DNA of 64,000 nucleotides from Paramarasmius palmivorus (Eukaryota; Basidiomycota; Agaricomycetes; Agaricales; Marasmiaceae), in assembly GCA_037176845.1 (NCBI GenBank), contig JAYKXP010000043.1, forward strand, positions 1-64,000, in the 5' to 3' direction. Positions 34,928 to 46,300 of the stretch are shown piece after piece (position 1 is the first letter of the stretch; the number at the start of each line of letters is the position of its first letter). Both the position numbers and the translations under genes were made by a program. The notes beneath the pieces were generated by a model. That model was given only the letters and a program-made list of their open reading frames with translations. It had not been told where the DNA came from and searched no databases.

Positions 34928-37900
34928 TCATAAGTCGCGAGTCTTGGTATATAAAGCGTATATTGCCTTGTATCCCCTTGTTTGAGTGAGGTCAAGGTTA
35001 CTGGTCTCGAGATTTCGGTTGAATACGTATCTCCCTCGTTGAGCTCTTTGCGTGGACATACCATCATGAAACCAGACTACACTCTGAGAATCAACTACCC
35101 TGGACACGAAATGGCCGTCTTTGAAATATATCACTCCGGTAAGGGCGTATTCAAACTCGGCACTTCCTAGCGCAATACGAAGGCGCGTGTCGATATATGG
35201 TATCCTCCCTATTTCTCGGAGCTCATAGCATAGGATGTAAGGGAGCTTGTCTTGTATGAAGGAAGATGGGGATGACACGACACATGCAGAGCATATATCT
35301 AGTTGTTTTAATATCCTATTTGTTGTGTAGGTTGTAGCCAAGTCCGAGGTCGATTGTACTGTCCTGTTGGGTTGACTACAAATATTGTTCTCCGTATACT
35401 CGCCGCTATGCTGTAAATTGGTGTTACACACTGTACATGCAGACGGAAGAGATACATTGGAAGATAGAGTAACATCCAATAGATCATATACAGATGTAAA
35501 GGCTCCAATTGTAAATAGGTCTGGGTGTAAAGAAGCCATGTGTATTCTAAACATATCCCTAGCATGACTTATGTCCAGGGTCCGTTCAGCAGTCGCCTGG
35601 AACAAAGTAGTCAAATAGGAAAGACCAGAATTGTTTATTCGATTCAGCATCTCTGTCCATGAAGGTTTGTAGTTGTGCCACATTGGCCATAAGATGGACA
35701 ATAAGCTATCAAATGCACAGCTATTATTATCCCAAATTGGAGCTGGAAGCTCTCTCATGACAAAGGTGCAATTGGTCGTTGCATTCGAGCGAGGCCGCTT
35801 GCTGGACTGCAATGACCCATTAGGAGCTGAATCAGAAATAGCCCTTTTTTTGTTACGTGCACTTGTCTCCTTTGGTTTGGTGTGAACACCTATCTGACCT
35901 GGACCATGAAAAGTAGATAATGAAGGTTTAGCTGGCCTGGCTTTGTTCTGTAATCCTGCTGTACCATCAGCCTGAGGTTTGCCTTTTACAATATGCTTGT
36001 CAACCTGAGAATCAGGAAAATAGGTGATATCAGTGGTTGGATCAACAATATGCTCACTTGAGTGAGCATTAGTCGCATGTGATACAATTTGCCAATTCAC
36101 CTCGTCAATATCAAGTTCTAGCAATGGATCAGACTTGCTCCATCTCAGAGATGGGTAAAGAGTAGATGGTACATAGGTCATACCTTTTAACTGTCTAAAG
36201 GACTTTATCAACTCGTTACGAGTGTGTCCTAGCACCGTTGCTGGTAAATCACCATTGTATCGCTGGGTTGTGATATCATCCAGAAGCTCTAGTTCTTGGT
36301 ATTCCTGTCTCAATGCAGAGCCCCTCAAGCCACCTCGGATCTGATTGGGATCAAAGCTCTGGAGAATAACAGTTCCTTTTGCAGTGGCACTTCGTGACAA
36401 AGCAGTGTAATAACCATGAAAGTCTCTACATTGGTTTAAGTGGACTGGATTGTGCAACCTGGTCTTACCTTGTGAGGAGAAGTCAGTCATTGCAAAACAA
36501 GGTACAACGTCTATCTGGGTTCTAAATACTCTTAAGGTTTCACCTTTTCCGTAGGGCATTTTAATAGTAGCATATTCAGAGGTTGGTGTAATTGGAACCA
36601 CATTGATGGGCAAGCCTGGAATAGTAATATCTGAAGGTGGGTTTTTAAGCTGGACAAAGAGTGTATCAATACGTTGACGGTGTACTGGTCCCCTACTGGT
36701 CCAACCATATACTGTACCTTCCTGTCCTCGTGTTACATTGAGCTCTGTTGCTATGTTTTTACGAATGATCACAGGCATTCCTTTACAGAAACTGACCTTT
36801 GATGGAACTAGTGTATCTGAAGCACTTGCATCCAATGTCCAAAGATATTCCTGCCACTCAGGGGTCATGCACTTCAAGTTAATCGTGTTACGATCACTAT
36901 ATTTCTTCTCATTTTTTCTATCTGAGGGCTTAATGATGTCTTCACTGTAGAAGTGATGTAGAACTGTATTGTGCTCTTTAGCATATCTGATGCATCCCAC
37001 GTCATTGATTTCATCTTTGAGTACATTTCGAGCAGTGATAATGGCTTCATTTCTGAATTCTTGATTACAAATAGAAGGCCGTCCTTCTGCAGAGGATGTT
37101 ACCCTCGAGTTGAGAAAGTCAATGTCAGATGATGTACAGTTTCTGTATCGCATATTTTCCAGTGCTGTACGGAACTTACAGTCATCTTCAGTTTGACTCT
37201 TCTGTCTCATATTCTTGCGCAGTATTACAACTGTTGTGATGTGATGCCATAGTGATTTCCCTATAGCCTCTTCTTGCTGGCGAACAGTGGTCCTCAGTGC
37301 CCCAATCTTACGTCCATATAATGAGACACTCTCACCACCCATTGGAGGTGGCAGTTGTGCAAAGTCACCTGCGAAGATCATATTCAGACCACCAAATTCA
37401 GTATCCTCATTTAACAATGCTAGACAAAGCTGGCGGCTGATACGGTACATCTCCCATGCAGATAGCATTGAAACTTCATCAAAAAAGACATATTTGACAC
37501 CTATAAGTCTTTCACGTACAGAAGGAAGATTACTAGCACTTGAATGGTCATTTATGCCAAATGCAGAATGATACGTTGACCCACCAAGCAATGCAGCAGC
37601 ACTACCAGTTGGTGCAACCACTAGCAGTTTAAAGCTCTCATTAATTGCAGAGAAAAATCTAATCAAAGCCCTGAGAACAGTGGATTTCCCCGTACCCCCC
37701 ATGCCACCTATATACATCTTTAACTGTTCACTAGCTGTGTCTGTTGTGTGATTAGCTATAATACGGAATGCGCGCTGTTGCTCTTCATTGAGATCAAACT
37801 GATCAACTATTTCATCAATAACATCCTGATTTTTTGTTGCTTTATATCGACGTTCTAAGTAGGATTTATTTATGATCCGGACGTCATTAACTAATGGCTG

Positions 37901-40900
37901 TCTGTGCATTTTTTTACATTTATCCATGAAAGTATCACGGACAGAGGGTGGCACTAGCATCAAACGGCTATCTGCTACTTCTTTTCTCTTGATTTGCAAC
38001 ATACTCTTCCAATGTTCAGAAGGCATACTTGGCAGTTGAAGCGGATTGTGGGTAGCATCACCTGTTGCTGAAGATATAGTACAGCTCCATTTACAATTAC
38101 TTAGCAATGAACGTAACTGTGCTTTCTCATACAGATGTTTACGGTGTGAAGATGTAAACTGAGCCAGTATAGCTGGTGTTTCAAAGTCATCGACTTCAGT
38201 GTAGTCTTCAGCTGCATTTAAATGACCATACTCCATTGGTGTAAATGGCAGGTCAGTTTCATGTTCATCTTCAATTTCATCTAGAAGGGGATCCCAACTG
38301 TTGTGCAGGATATTCTGAGTGCGCATCTGTGCATGATAGTCATCTCGAGCATCAAGGCACTCATATTTGATCATCAGATTGTCCATTAATTTTTTTTCAA
38401 ATGTACTAAATGTGTGTCTACTAAATGCATCTGACCAGCTCTCATCAGTTGCTTTGAGGGCTGTCCCTTTTCTCCATGGCTTAAACAGTGTCAGCATAAC
38501 ACAGCAATAATAGTCATAATCTCCTTTATCACGTCTAGGTAAGGAAGCTCCACAAAAATTAACTATCAGGTTATCACTGTCTTTCTGAATGCGTGCTACA
38601 TGGGTATCTGCTAGCTCATGAGTTGGTAAAAATGTAAAGTGGTCTTTTGGTAACTTGGTCTTCACACCCCGATGAAGTGGTAGTTCATGGCTGTCATCAA
38701 CACGACCAATGTGAGCTGATAATTCAGGTGGGCCAGTAAGTTTAGCTTTCTGATGACGTGATGCTTTCTTAAGTGTAACACGGTGACCAACTTTAATCCA
38801 CTTATAAAGTGACATTAAGCTAGCTTCCTGTGGTCGGTCAGTATAGTCCATAACCGGTGAAATACCTATAATACGACTACCTCTTTTCATTAAAGCAAGT
38901 CGTTCCCCACTAAAGTGTTCATCTTTGTCACTAGTATCACTTTGTACCCTAGCTACATATTGCTGCCAGTAAAAAGGGATGAAGTGATGATTCGTATAGT
39001 GGTCAGGGTAGTCCAACAAATAAGAGCATATAAGTGGTGCACCAAATTCCATCTTGGTGGTTAAAAGATTCACTACCTTAGTAAGTAATTTTCTAGCCTT
39101 TTCTTCACTTGAGACGTCACTTTCAATTACAGCGGAATTTTTGGAGAAAACTGTCAAGATTGCATCAAACACAACATGTGTCTTTAAGGAAGTCTTTGTA
39201 ATATAGTCTGTAACATACAGCACAACAGACTTGATAGCAGTACCTGAGCCCAAGTATGTCACATCCGTGTTACATCTTAGGAAGTATGTTAGAGGATAAG
39301 AAAATGTGTTAACTGATGCTTCACCTTTCCTCATGACCACAGCTCCTGTTTCACGATCAACTGATGTAGCATTATGAAGAGCACGTGGAAATCGTGCCCT
39401 ACATTTACCCCACTTGTTGTCATGACATCCTTTATATAGATGTTTTTTCTTAACTGTACCATCTTTATTAATGTTACGACGGCATTTGTGTACATTGGTC
39501 TTCAAAATAAGATCGTTTACAGTGAACTGATATTTGTTCTGCCATTCAATATAACCATTGCAGCTTCCACATTCAACATTAGGAGAGGCTAATGTATGTA
39601 ACATGCATATTTCTGGAGGCGGTGCAGGGAGAGATTCAGTTGGGTCTACATAGGATGGGCTCAAAGCAGCTTTATTAACTTTATCCTTGAAATGAGTCAA
39701 AGTATCACCAAGTAGCTGTCCAGCAAAGACACTGTCAAGATAGCTTATTAGCTTTGACTCAAACTCAGGAGCTCGGCTTAAAAGACGTTCCCTGATCTGT
39801 TGGGGAGTCATTGCATTTTTGATCCAAAGGAGAAGGTGAAGATGTAGTGTCAGTCTTCCTTGTTGCTCAACTACGCCATAATGAGCATCATGTTCACCAT
39901 ATAGACCACAATGATTGCCGTTGTCCCCTAATATATCTTCAATGAACACAGTCACAAGATAATTAAAGAACTTGGCAGAAGCTACAGGATTGGCACATAC
40001 CATACGCAGTTTCTTATTGTAAGCTTCAGTGTTGGGTCTAAATATAGCTTCATTCCCAGCATAGTACAAACATAAAGGATGCTTTTCAGCAGGTGCTATT
40101 GTAATATACCACGATGGTGCACCTTTATGTGCAATTAAAGACCAAACCTCATTGCGCATGTGTTTTTTAGTGGTCGTTGAACCTGCTACTCTTCCTGCAA
40201 CTCTATCTAAATCTGAAATTGTCTTGAAACATGCTGATTCTGCTTCGCTCTTAGGTGAGATCTTCTCTCCATTCGCCATACGGGTAGACAGATCTCTCAA
40301 AACGTTTTGATCCAGGCTAAGTAGTCGATTAGCAACAGAGGTGAAAGAGGATCTATCTGCCAATAACCAACCTGCTTGTGTTGCAGCCTTTACTTGCTCG
40401 TGACTGAAGGCTACTATAGGAAAATTTGCATCTACCTGAAAACGTTTGTCATAGTACAATAATAGGTGTTTCTTATGCATAGACTCGTCTGCCTTTGTAA
40501 GGCCTATGCCACCTACACCATATGGAAATAGCCAGGGAAACATTCGAGGATATAAGGAAGTGTTTTTCCATATCGATTCAGCCATATTGCTATGTCCGAT
40601 AGCAAGAGCCTTTCCACCATTGGAAAAATACTGTGCTGCAAGTCCTATTATCTGACTTAGAGTTTTACGCGATAGGTTTTCAGCGGTCAAACCATGTACT
40701 GAAAAGGAGCATTGACCTTCATCAGTGCCATCTTCATCTTCCATGTCATTAAGTGCTTCAGCCTCTAGCTGCTTATTGCTATCTCCTTCACGCCAGATTA
40801 CAGAACAAGGAGGCTGAGTCTCTCGGTATTCATCCAAGTTAGATTCAGATAGTTTTATATCTCCATAATCAGCATGATTAAGTATTAGCCATTGTAGTGC

Positions 40901-42961
40901 TCTTTTTACCACATTCCGTCTTACAAGAAATGGAGTTCTTCGGAAATCATCCTCTGTAGGCTGAGCAGGTCCTGTAAACAAGATAGCCAAAATCTCCTCT
41001 ATGTCACTTTTTGGTGGAGGTAACATGTCATAAACTTTAGGGATAGGTGCTTCAAATGCCATTGCGTTTGCCTTCATCTTCCTTCCTCCGGTAGCAACCC
41101 GCACAAATACTGCAGTATGCCGCACACGGGCAACAAGCAGCTTCTCTACATACCCCAATGTACTAAGCTCAAGAGGTACTTCTCCTAACCAAAAGCCGTT
41201 TGCAAGGGCCATTTTAGGGATATTTCCCTTCAACAAGGATAAACGGCAAGTTTCACATACATGATCACAACCAGGCGCGATTACAGGACCACCTATCTCT
41301 GTGATGGGCTCGTTAATATTGTTCCTTGCTTTTCGAGTTATCCCAGATACATCTAGCACACGAAGCTGGCCTTTCATATGCCGCAGAGGAACTAGCTTTG
41401 CCAATTTGGTCAATCGACCACATATGGCACACCCTTGCTCTTGAAACATGCTTGGATGTAATTTACTGCAAGCTGCATTAAGTATATCATGGATCTGATA
41501 TTCATCAACTGGTTTCGGTGGAAATTCCGGAACTTCAAGAGTATTAGCCTCTAAAGTGTGATTTACTTTATTGGTCTGACATTCTAGGGCGTGCGTAATT
41601 CGTAATACTGTAACATATGTCGAGCACTGATGACACCTATGGTCGTAAAAGAGCTCAGTTAAAGCAGACGTCGATAACTTACTAACCTTCGTGAGACCAT
41701 GATGTGTCGCAGCCAGTCGAGCCTCACGAATACTCATATACTGAAGCATTTCCTTCACTGGACTGTCCACCAACAAATGACATGAGGTCTCATAAGCAGC
41801 GGTTTGGGAGATCGGTACGTGTGCGATAAACTGGAAAGTACATTTGGGAACACATTGAAACTGGTGAACTCCAGGCAAGATATGGGACGAAAATATATCA
41901 ACAGGAATGTTGGGCTTACGCCCCCCACCCATGATAGGGACACGAGCGCCGGGTAGCTCATGTACAGCTAGATTCGTTGGTTCATCCGCTAACAGGTAAC
42001 TCTGGTTCAACGAGCCTTCGAACTGTGAGTTAGGGCTATGGAAATGGGCTAGACTATCAGCAAAGTTGAACCAGCAACTACGCATAATGCTGCGTACATG
42101 CTCCATCATAAGTGGGAACACTACCATATTTAGTCGCACCGCTGTCGGTACTACAAGGTCAGGAATCGGAATCACGGTCGTGTCTGTGATCCACCATGAC
42201 ACGGAACAGCCAACTATGCCCCGCGACATCGCTGAAGAGAGTCTTGCGGTCAAGGACAACAACATCGCCCTATAATCGTGACGCCTCGTAAACCCACGAC
42301 GCAGTAGAAGCGAAAGGTACAGTATAAGCTCCATCTGCCTCCTGTAACAAAACAAACCTTGGTATATGAAACACGACAACACCACACAGCATTCAACAGC
42401 AACTCCAACGAACTTCAATCCGCTGTTGGAGTAATGCTGAGCAAAAGTCTTCAACCTCCGCATTCCAAGAAGTTTAGCATGCCTCCAAGAACAAAGCAGT
42501 TGACTTCGACAGTCTCGTGCAATTCGACACCACGACCACATTGACATCGGTAGCCCGACGACCGCTTCCTTTTGACCAACGGGTGACAAACAGTCGTCCA
42601 ACTCTGTCAAGCGTTCATACCTGGAACCATCTCCTCCGACGATCGTCCAAAAAACCACGGTGGGGAATCTGTTCCACGGAACAGAGCGAAAGTCGATACT
42701 AGAAGAGCTATGGTTGTATACAGATAAGATAACATCCCGAACTGAGGGTTTCATAATGGTAGACGGTAGAAGATGCTCCTCGGAAGCTTGGATTGTGATA
42801 TAAGTCTGTCGAGAAACAGTGTATAAAGGTAATTGCCGTGAGAGGTAAACACCTCCACCAGCCGGTGATTCCTCTTGAGAGGTGTTCTTTGTGATATGAG
42901 TCTGTCCGCAAACAGTGTGTAATAGCGATTGTTGAGGCTGGAAATTCCCTCTTTCAACCAA
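34928..42961 (-). mobile_element. Helitron (rolling-circle DNA transposon), ends undefined
   Basis: Assigned from its RepHel-encoding ORF; true termini lie outside and were not located. From about 35.3 to 41.6 kb the DNA is visibly more AT-rich than the flanks, consistent with a separate origin. The neighbouring genes on both sides (29-33 kb and 43-64 kb) include members of the same degenerate nucleotidyltransferase-like family, so the Helitron may have inserted into a pre-existing gene island. Confidence 0.85.
34928..42961 (-). CDS. Helitron Rep-helicase with C-terminal cysteine-protease-like domain
   Basis: A single frame of 2,677 codons. The first ~330 residues differ in composition and include a 32-residue duplication, so the true start may be internal. 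Next come a Cys-rich zinc-like region (CDHVCETC, ~590) with a DUF6570-like block (PKMALANGFWLGEVP) and a Helitron_like_N region. The HUH Rep motif is LHLHLLLW (~1037), with paired tyrosines in YVTDYITK (~1247). A PIF1-type SF1 helicase follows: Walker A GGMGGTGKS (~1750) and Walker B FFDEVS. After it, WDNNSCAFDSLL (~2407) and HFVSRVVD...VWFHDG (~2617) look like the Cys and His/Asp boxes of a USP/OTU-like cysteine protease. No intron or stop interrupts the frame, so the element may be autonomous. Confidence 0.9.
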   Translation of the reverse strand: MVERGNFQPQQSLLHTVCGQTHITKNTSQEESPAGGGVYLSRQLPLYTVSRQTYITIQASEEHLLPSTIMKPSVRDVILSVYNHSSSSIDFRSVPWNRFPTVVFWTIVGGDGSRYERLTELDDCLSPVGQKEAVVGLPMSMWSWCRIARDCRSQLLCSWRHAKLLGMRRLKTFAQHYSNSGLKFVGVAVECCVVLSCFIYQGLFCYRRQMELILYLSLLLRRGFTRRHDYRAMLLSLTARLSSAMSRGIVGCSVSWWITDTTVIPIPDLVVPTAVRLNMVVFPLMMEHVRSIMRSCWFNFADSLAHFHSPNSQFEGSLNQSYLLADEPTNLAVHELPGARVPIMGGGRKPNIPVDIFSSHILPGVHQFQCVPKCTFQFIAHVPISQTAAYETSCHLLVDSPVKEMLQYMSIREARLAATHHGLTKVSKLSTSALTELFYDHRCHQCSTYVTVLRITHALECQTNKVNHTLEANTLEVPEFPPKPVDEYQIHDILNAACSKLHPSMFQEQGCAICGRLTKLAKLVPLRHMKGQLRVLDVSGITRKARNNINEPITEIGGPVIAPGCDHVCETCRLSLLKGNIPKMALANGFWLGEVPLELSTLGYVEKLLVARVRHTAVFVRVATGGRKMKANAMAFEAPIPKVYDMLPPPKSDIEEILAILFTGPAQPTEDDFRRTPFLVRRNVVKRALQWLILNHADYGDIKLSESNLDEYRETQPPCSVIWREGDSNKQLEAEALNDMEDEDGTDEGQCSFSVHGLTAENLSRKTLSQIIGLAAQYFSNGGKALAIGHSNMAESIWKNTSLYPRMFPWLFPYGVGGIGLTKADESMHKKHLLLYYDKRFQVDANFPIVAFSHEQVKAATQAGWLLADRSSFTSVANRLLSLDQNVLRDLSTRMANGEKISPKSEAESACFKTISDLDRVAGRVAGSTTTKKHMRNEVWSLIAHKGAPSWYITIAPAEKHPLCLYYAGNEAIFRPNTEAYNKKLRMVCANPVASAKFFNYLVTVFIEDILGDNGNHCGLYGEHDAHYGVVEQQGRLTLHLHLLLWIKNAMTPQQIRERLLSRAPEFESKLISYLDSVFAGQLLGDTLTHFKDKVNKAALSPSYVDPTESLPAPPPEICMLHTLASPNVECGSCNGYIEWQNKYQFTVNDLILKTNVHKCRRNINKDGTVKKKHLYKGCHDNKWGKCRARFPRALHNATSVDRETGAVVMRKGEASVNTFSYPLTYFLRCNTDVTYLGSGTAIKSVVLYVTDYITKTSLKTHVVFDAILTVFSKNSAVIESDVSSEEKARKLLTKVVNLLTTKMEFGAPLICSYLLDYPDHYTNHHFIPFYWQQYVARVQSDTSDKDEHFSGERLALMKRGSRIIGISPVMDYTDRPQEASLMSLYKWIKVGHRVTLKKASRHQKAKLTGPPELSAHIGRVDDSHELPLHRGVKTKLPKDHFTFLPTHELADTHVARIQKDSDNLIVNFCGASLPRRDKGDYDYYCCVMLTLFKPWRKGTALKATDESWSDAFSRHTFSTFEKKLMDNLMIKYECLDARDDYHAQMRTQNILHNSWDPLLDEIEDEHETDLPFTPMEYGHLNAAEDYTEVDDFETPAILAQFTSSHRKHLYEKAQLRSLLSNCKWSCTISSATGDATHNPLQLPSMPSEHWKSMLQIKRKEVADSRLMLVPPSVRDTFMDKCKKMHRQPLVNDVRIINKSYLERRYKATKNQDVIDEIVDQFDLNEEQQRAFRIIANHTTDTASEQLKMYIGGMGGTGKSTVLRALIRFFSAINESFKLLVVAPTGSAAALLGGSTYHSAFGINDHSSASNLPSVRERLIGVKYVFFDEVSMLSAWEMYRISRQLCLALLNEDTEFGGLNMIFAGDFAQLPPPMGGESVSLYGRKIGALRTTVRQQEEAIGKSLWHHITTVVILRKNMRQKSQTEDDCKFRTALENMRYRNCTSSDIDFLNSRVTSSAEGRPSICNQEFRNEAIITARNVLKDEINDVGCIRYAKEHNTVLHHFYSEDIIKPSDRKNEKKYSDRNTINLKCMTPEWQEYLWTLDASASDTLVPSKVSFCKGMPVIIRKNIATELNVTRGQEGTVYGWTSRGPVHRQRIDTLFVQLKNPPSDITIPGLPINVVPITPTSEYATIKMPYGKGETLRVFRTQIDVVPCFAMTDFSSQGKTRLHNPVHLNQCRDFHGYYTALSRSATAKGTVILQSFDPNQIRGGLRGSALRQEYQELELLDDITTQRYNGDLPATVLGHTRNELIKSFRQLKGMTYVPSTLYPSLRWSKSDPLLELDIDEVNWQIVSHATNAHSSEHIVDPTTDITYFPDSQVDKHIVKGKPQADGTAGLQNKARPAKPSLSTFHGPGQIGVHTKPKETSARNKKRAISDSAPNGSLQSSKRPRSNATTNCTFVMRELPAPIWDNNSCAFDSLLSILWPMWHNYKPSWTEMLNRINNSGLSYLTTLFQATAERTLDISHARDMFRIHMASLHPDLFTIGAFTSVYDLLDVTLSSNVSLPSACTVCNTNLQHSGEYTENNICSQPNRTVQSTSDLATTYTTNRILKQLDICSACVVSSPSSFIQDKLPYILCYELREIGRIPYIDTRLRIALGSAEFEYALTGVIYFKDGHFVSRVVDSQSVVWFHDGMSTQRAQRGRYVFNRNLETSNLDLTQTRGYKAIYALYTKTRDL

Positions 42962-42978
42962 TGATTCCTCAGGAGAGG
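42787..42978 (-). repeat. Two tandem 96-bp units at the Helitron ORF start
   Basis: On the minus strand, 42978-42883 and 42882-42787 align over exactly 96 bp each, sharing GAGGAATCA and ACACTGTTT...GACAGACT.ATATCACAA. The period is a multiple of three, so the frame is kept (32 residues per unit). Such repeats are more usual in non-coding leader DNA than in a Rep protein. Confidence 0.75.
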
Positions 42979-43306
42979 CCCAAGATGCAATACTCTGCCT
43001 TCCAATTCCGAAGTTGAATGCGAGAACTAAGAGTGCTTCAGATCAAAGTCAGGTCTCCAGTATTCGTTGACAATTTTTGACAACGCACCAAATACGACAT
43101 AGATGACCTTCACATGCCATATGTGGGCCGAATTCCGCCCAAGCGATAGGTTCGGTGAGGGATTCATAGTGGAAGAAATATATCAAGAGCAACATCAAAA
43201 ACGCATCACTCAAGCAGACCAAAGTTCAACATGTCACATGATATTAAATAAGCGCTCGCAGTAAATAAACAGTAAGCAATATTCAAAGGTAGTTCTTAAC
43301 CATGTC
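42962..43306. other. Short intergenic stretch between Helitron ORF and JmjC-like gene
   Basis: No gene. The right (5') end of the Helitron, expected to be TC on the minus strand, should lie in or near this stretch. Minus-strand TATTTAATATC (43240-43250) is the most AT-rich point. Confidence 0.35.
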
Positions 43307-46300
43307 CTACCCGTTACCACCTGGCTCGAATCTAAGTTGGAAGCGGGATACTTGTTCCGCAAAAGCCCACTTGAAAGAAACGCATTGATCGTACGTCAAT
43401 GAAAGCATGTCGGAAGCTCCAAAGTAACATGGTCGGCCTGCCAGCAACCTTTCGATACCACACTTGATGCGGTTAGACCGTCTCCCCATCGTTTCGAGTA
43501 TTCTGGCTGCGACGGTTGGTGGTGTTTCAACCGGGTTCGCTGCGGATCGCGAAGCAACTATCAGAGCAACGCTTTGCTGGACGAGAAAAGATGTCCACAT
43601 ATCATTGAAGGCAATGGATACTGGTCGAGTCTTCTCAGACACGTAAAGAGCTGAATCCAGTACGTCTACTATGCCTTCGACGAGAGGAAGGAGATCGTGA
43701 AAAGGTCCCGGGTTTTGCCTCTCATTCCGCCGGTGTACAGGGCATCGGTTGCCAATGATTTCATCGAGCTCCACAATGGCCAGTAAAGCAAAAAGTTGAA
43801 GGATGCCGTCTACTTTACGAACATCGGGTAGATGACGATGCCTTCCCGTAATTGCTGAACAGTTAGCCAGGAAATCGGTCGTATGGTTCGTGATACAATC
43901 GTGCAAGTAGCGAACTATGTGAGGTATCACATTCCGACCACATCTCCCGGGTAAATCGTGGGTGCTTGTTCGCAGGTACTGCCTAAGTAGTGCCCAGTAG
44001 CTATTCTCCATCGTAAAGACAGAGTAGAAATGATATCCGTGGGCGATGGTAGGTTCCAGAGTCAGCGTACAGTAGGGAACGTCACCGCGGAGTACACTGT
44101 TAGAAGCGACCAAATTTAGACGAGAACGATGCGAGATACAGCAAAATTGTTCGACGTACATGCGATCACCAGCGTGTAACAGCAGACCAACTACGTCAGG
44201 TGTGGCATCCAAAGTTGCATGGCCATCTGCGCGGAACGTAGTGCAGACCGCCGCTGAGGACAAGTTATCGGCGTCAATGCCAATAAAAACCATGAGAGCC
44301 CCATATTCAACGTGAAACTCTAGGTTGAATCCATCAGGGGAAGCATGGTGATAGCGATAGACGTTAGCGGTAGCAACGAAGTGCCAACTGCTGCTTTCTG
44401 CCTCGCTGATTCTATCCGAAGAGCCCCCGATGGATGCTGATACCTGTTGCATAGAATACAGATCCGACGACAACGATGCTGTACGATGCGATCCAGTATT
44501 GTCTTCAATGTAAGGAAAACATAGGATTTTCCCGTAATGTCCATCCTGTGCATGACGCAAAAATTCGTCGAAGGTAGCAGCTACAACCATGCTGTCCGTT
44601 CCTTGGGAGCCAACTGCCAGTGATTCATCTGCGCCCGAGAATCACACAGACGCTGGTCAAGAAATGCAATTTGACAGGGAACTGGGAGGCTCACCTACAG
44701 CTGTCCAACTCTGCCAACCTGTACCGATCTTTGCCAGTACAGCCTCGCATCCAGCCATACCTCCTCGATACTGAAGTCGACTTCGGATCACTATGAAATC
44801 TTGTGCTAGGATTGTCGTCAACTTAGCGGTGTCGACCAGCCGAAGGTATTCCTGTTCAGTGCAGCAATGCACATGCAGTACAGGCGAACCAGACAAGGCA
44901 GCCAGCAGTCTATCGACCACTTCTCCATCGTCTGTTTGCTTCGTCAAGGGGGTAAACTGGATGCTGTTTCCATTATTTCGCTGATACTTGTTTGATCTAA
45001 TGACGAATCGATGGAGCATGTCCAGCTCGGAGGTCTGCTATATGAGAGAATTAGAACATCTTCTAGTCTAACCATAAACCGCGTGACACACATAAAACGA
45101 AGGCCAGTAGGTGGATGGCCATCCGTCTGGTGAAACAAGGAAATAAGCTATTCCTCGTATTCGCTATGTGGTATTGAGTCTCTCATTCGATGTCACTGAC
45201 CGTCACTCACAGTCTTTGTTGATTGTGCGGACAAGGTGGGGGATTGACTACTGCAGAACTAGGTTGGAAGGGAAGATCAGGATTAGATAAAGTATAGAGG
45301 CATCGTAAAATCTATCCTACCTTCGAACATCTAATGGGCGAAAGGCGGCGAACTGAGTTCCGCATTCCAGTGTCAAAGTACGACCCGGAGGAGAGGGGTT
45401 TCTCAATACAGATTTCATTGCTCGCGGCGTACCTGTGGATAAATGGACTTCGAGGGCCATCTCTACTCTTCGCGGAAATGCGCCTCCTTTTGGAAGGCGG
45501 CAAGCTGTCGTCCGAAGCGGGAGTTCTCGATCTTCCAGGGTTAGACATATCAGCTGCTCGCTGAGCCGAACTTGAACTGTCACCCGAGGTGCTGTCACTT
45601 GCTGGCGGAGTATTGGCTGAGTCGAACCCAAGGGATTCGTTACTGCTATAGTCTACGTCTCCGTTAATCCATAACTCTGGCGCCAGGATGTCAGACACGT
45701 CAAGAGATTCGTATAATCCCCGGGAATCAACACTGGAACCTGTACTTGCTAATCATAAGTATAACAGACAAAGAGCATTGGATAACCAAAACGTACTCAA
45801 TGAGTCATTTTGGCTACTCCCGAATTTAGCCTGTGCACCAGTTGGATCGTTGAGGGTATTTGCGACGGTCAGTGCAACAAACTGACGCGAAAGACGAGTG
45901 GCGGAATAGGCGATCCCTGTGGGCATTACTGCTTTCGACTGGACGTCTTTGAAAACAAGGGTTAATACGCCACTATTGATAACACAATGCAAATATACCT
46001 GCGTTGAAGAAAGACTCTTCCTTCCCTGCAAGGGATACCTTCTGTATGGCATCCTTTACAAAGAGTTGCAGCGCATCGATAGCAGTAATCGAGCCTCTTG
46101 CAATCGCAAACAGGTACGACCAAAGCTTCATCTCCACGCTTTTTAGGACCGGTGGTCTATGCGTACCATAATGGTACCATGCCTAGAAGGCGTTTATCTT
46201 TTGTCCACATAAAGCAAAAGTTGAAGCGAGGTAGACGCTCACCCTTAACATGTCCACTCTTGAAAGGTTACTGGACATTGGCGAAACGTCGCATACGAGC

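Noticed and set aside
34611..34985. Plus-strand frame of 124 codons left of the Helitron
   Set aside because: Overlaps the end of the Helitron protein, has no splice partners or motif, and composition does not favour it.
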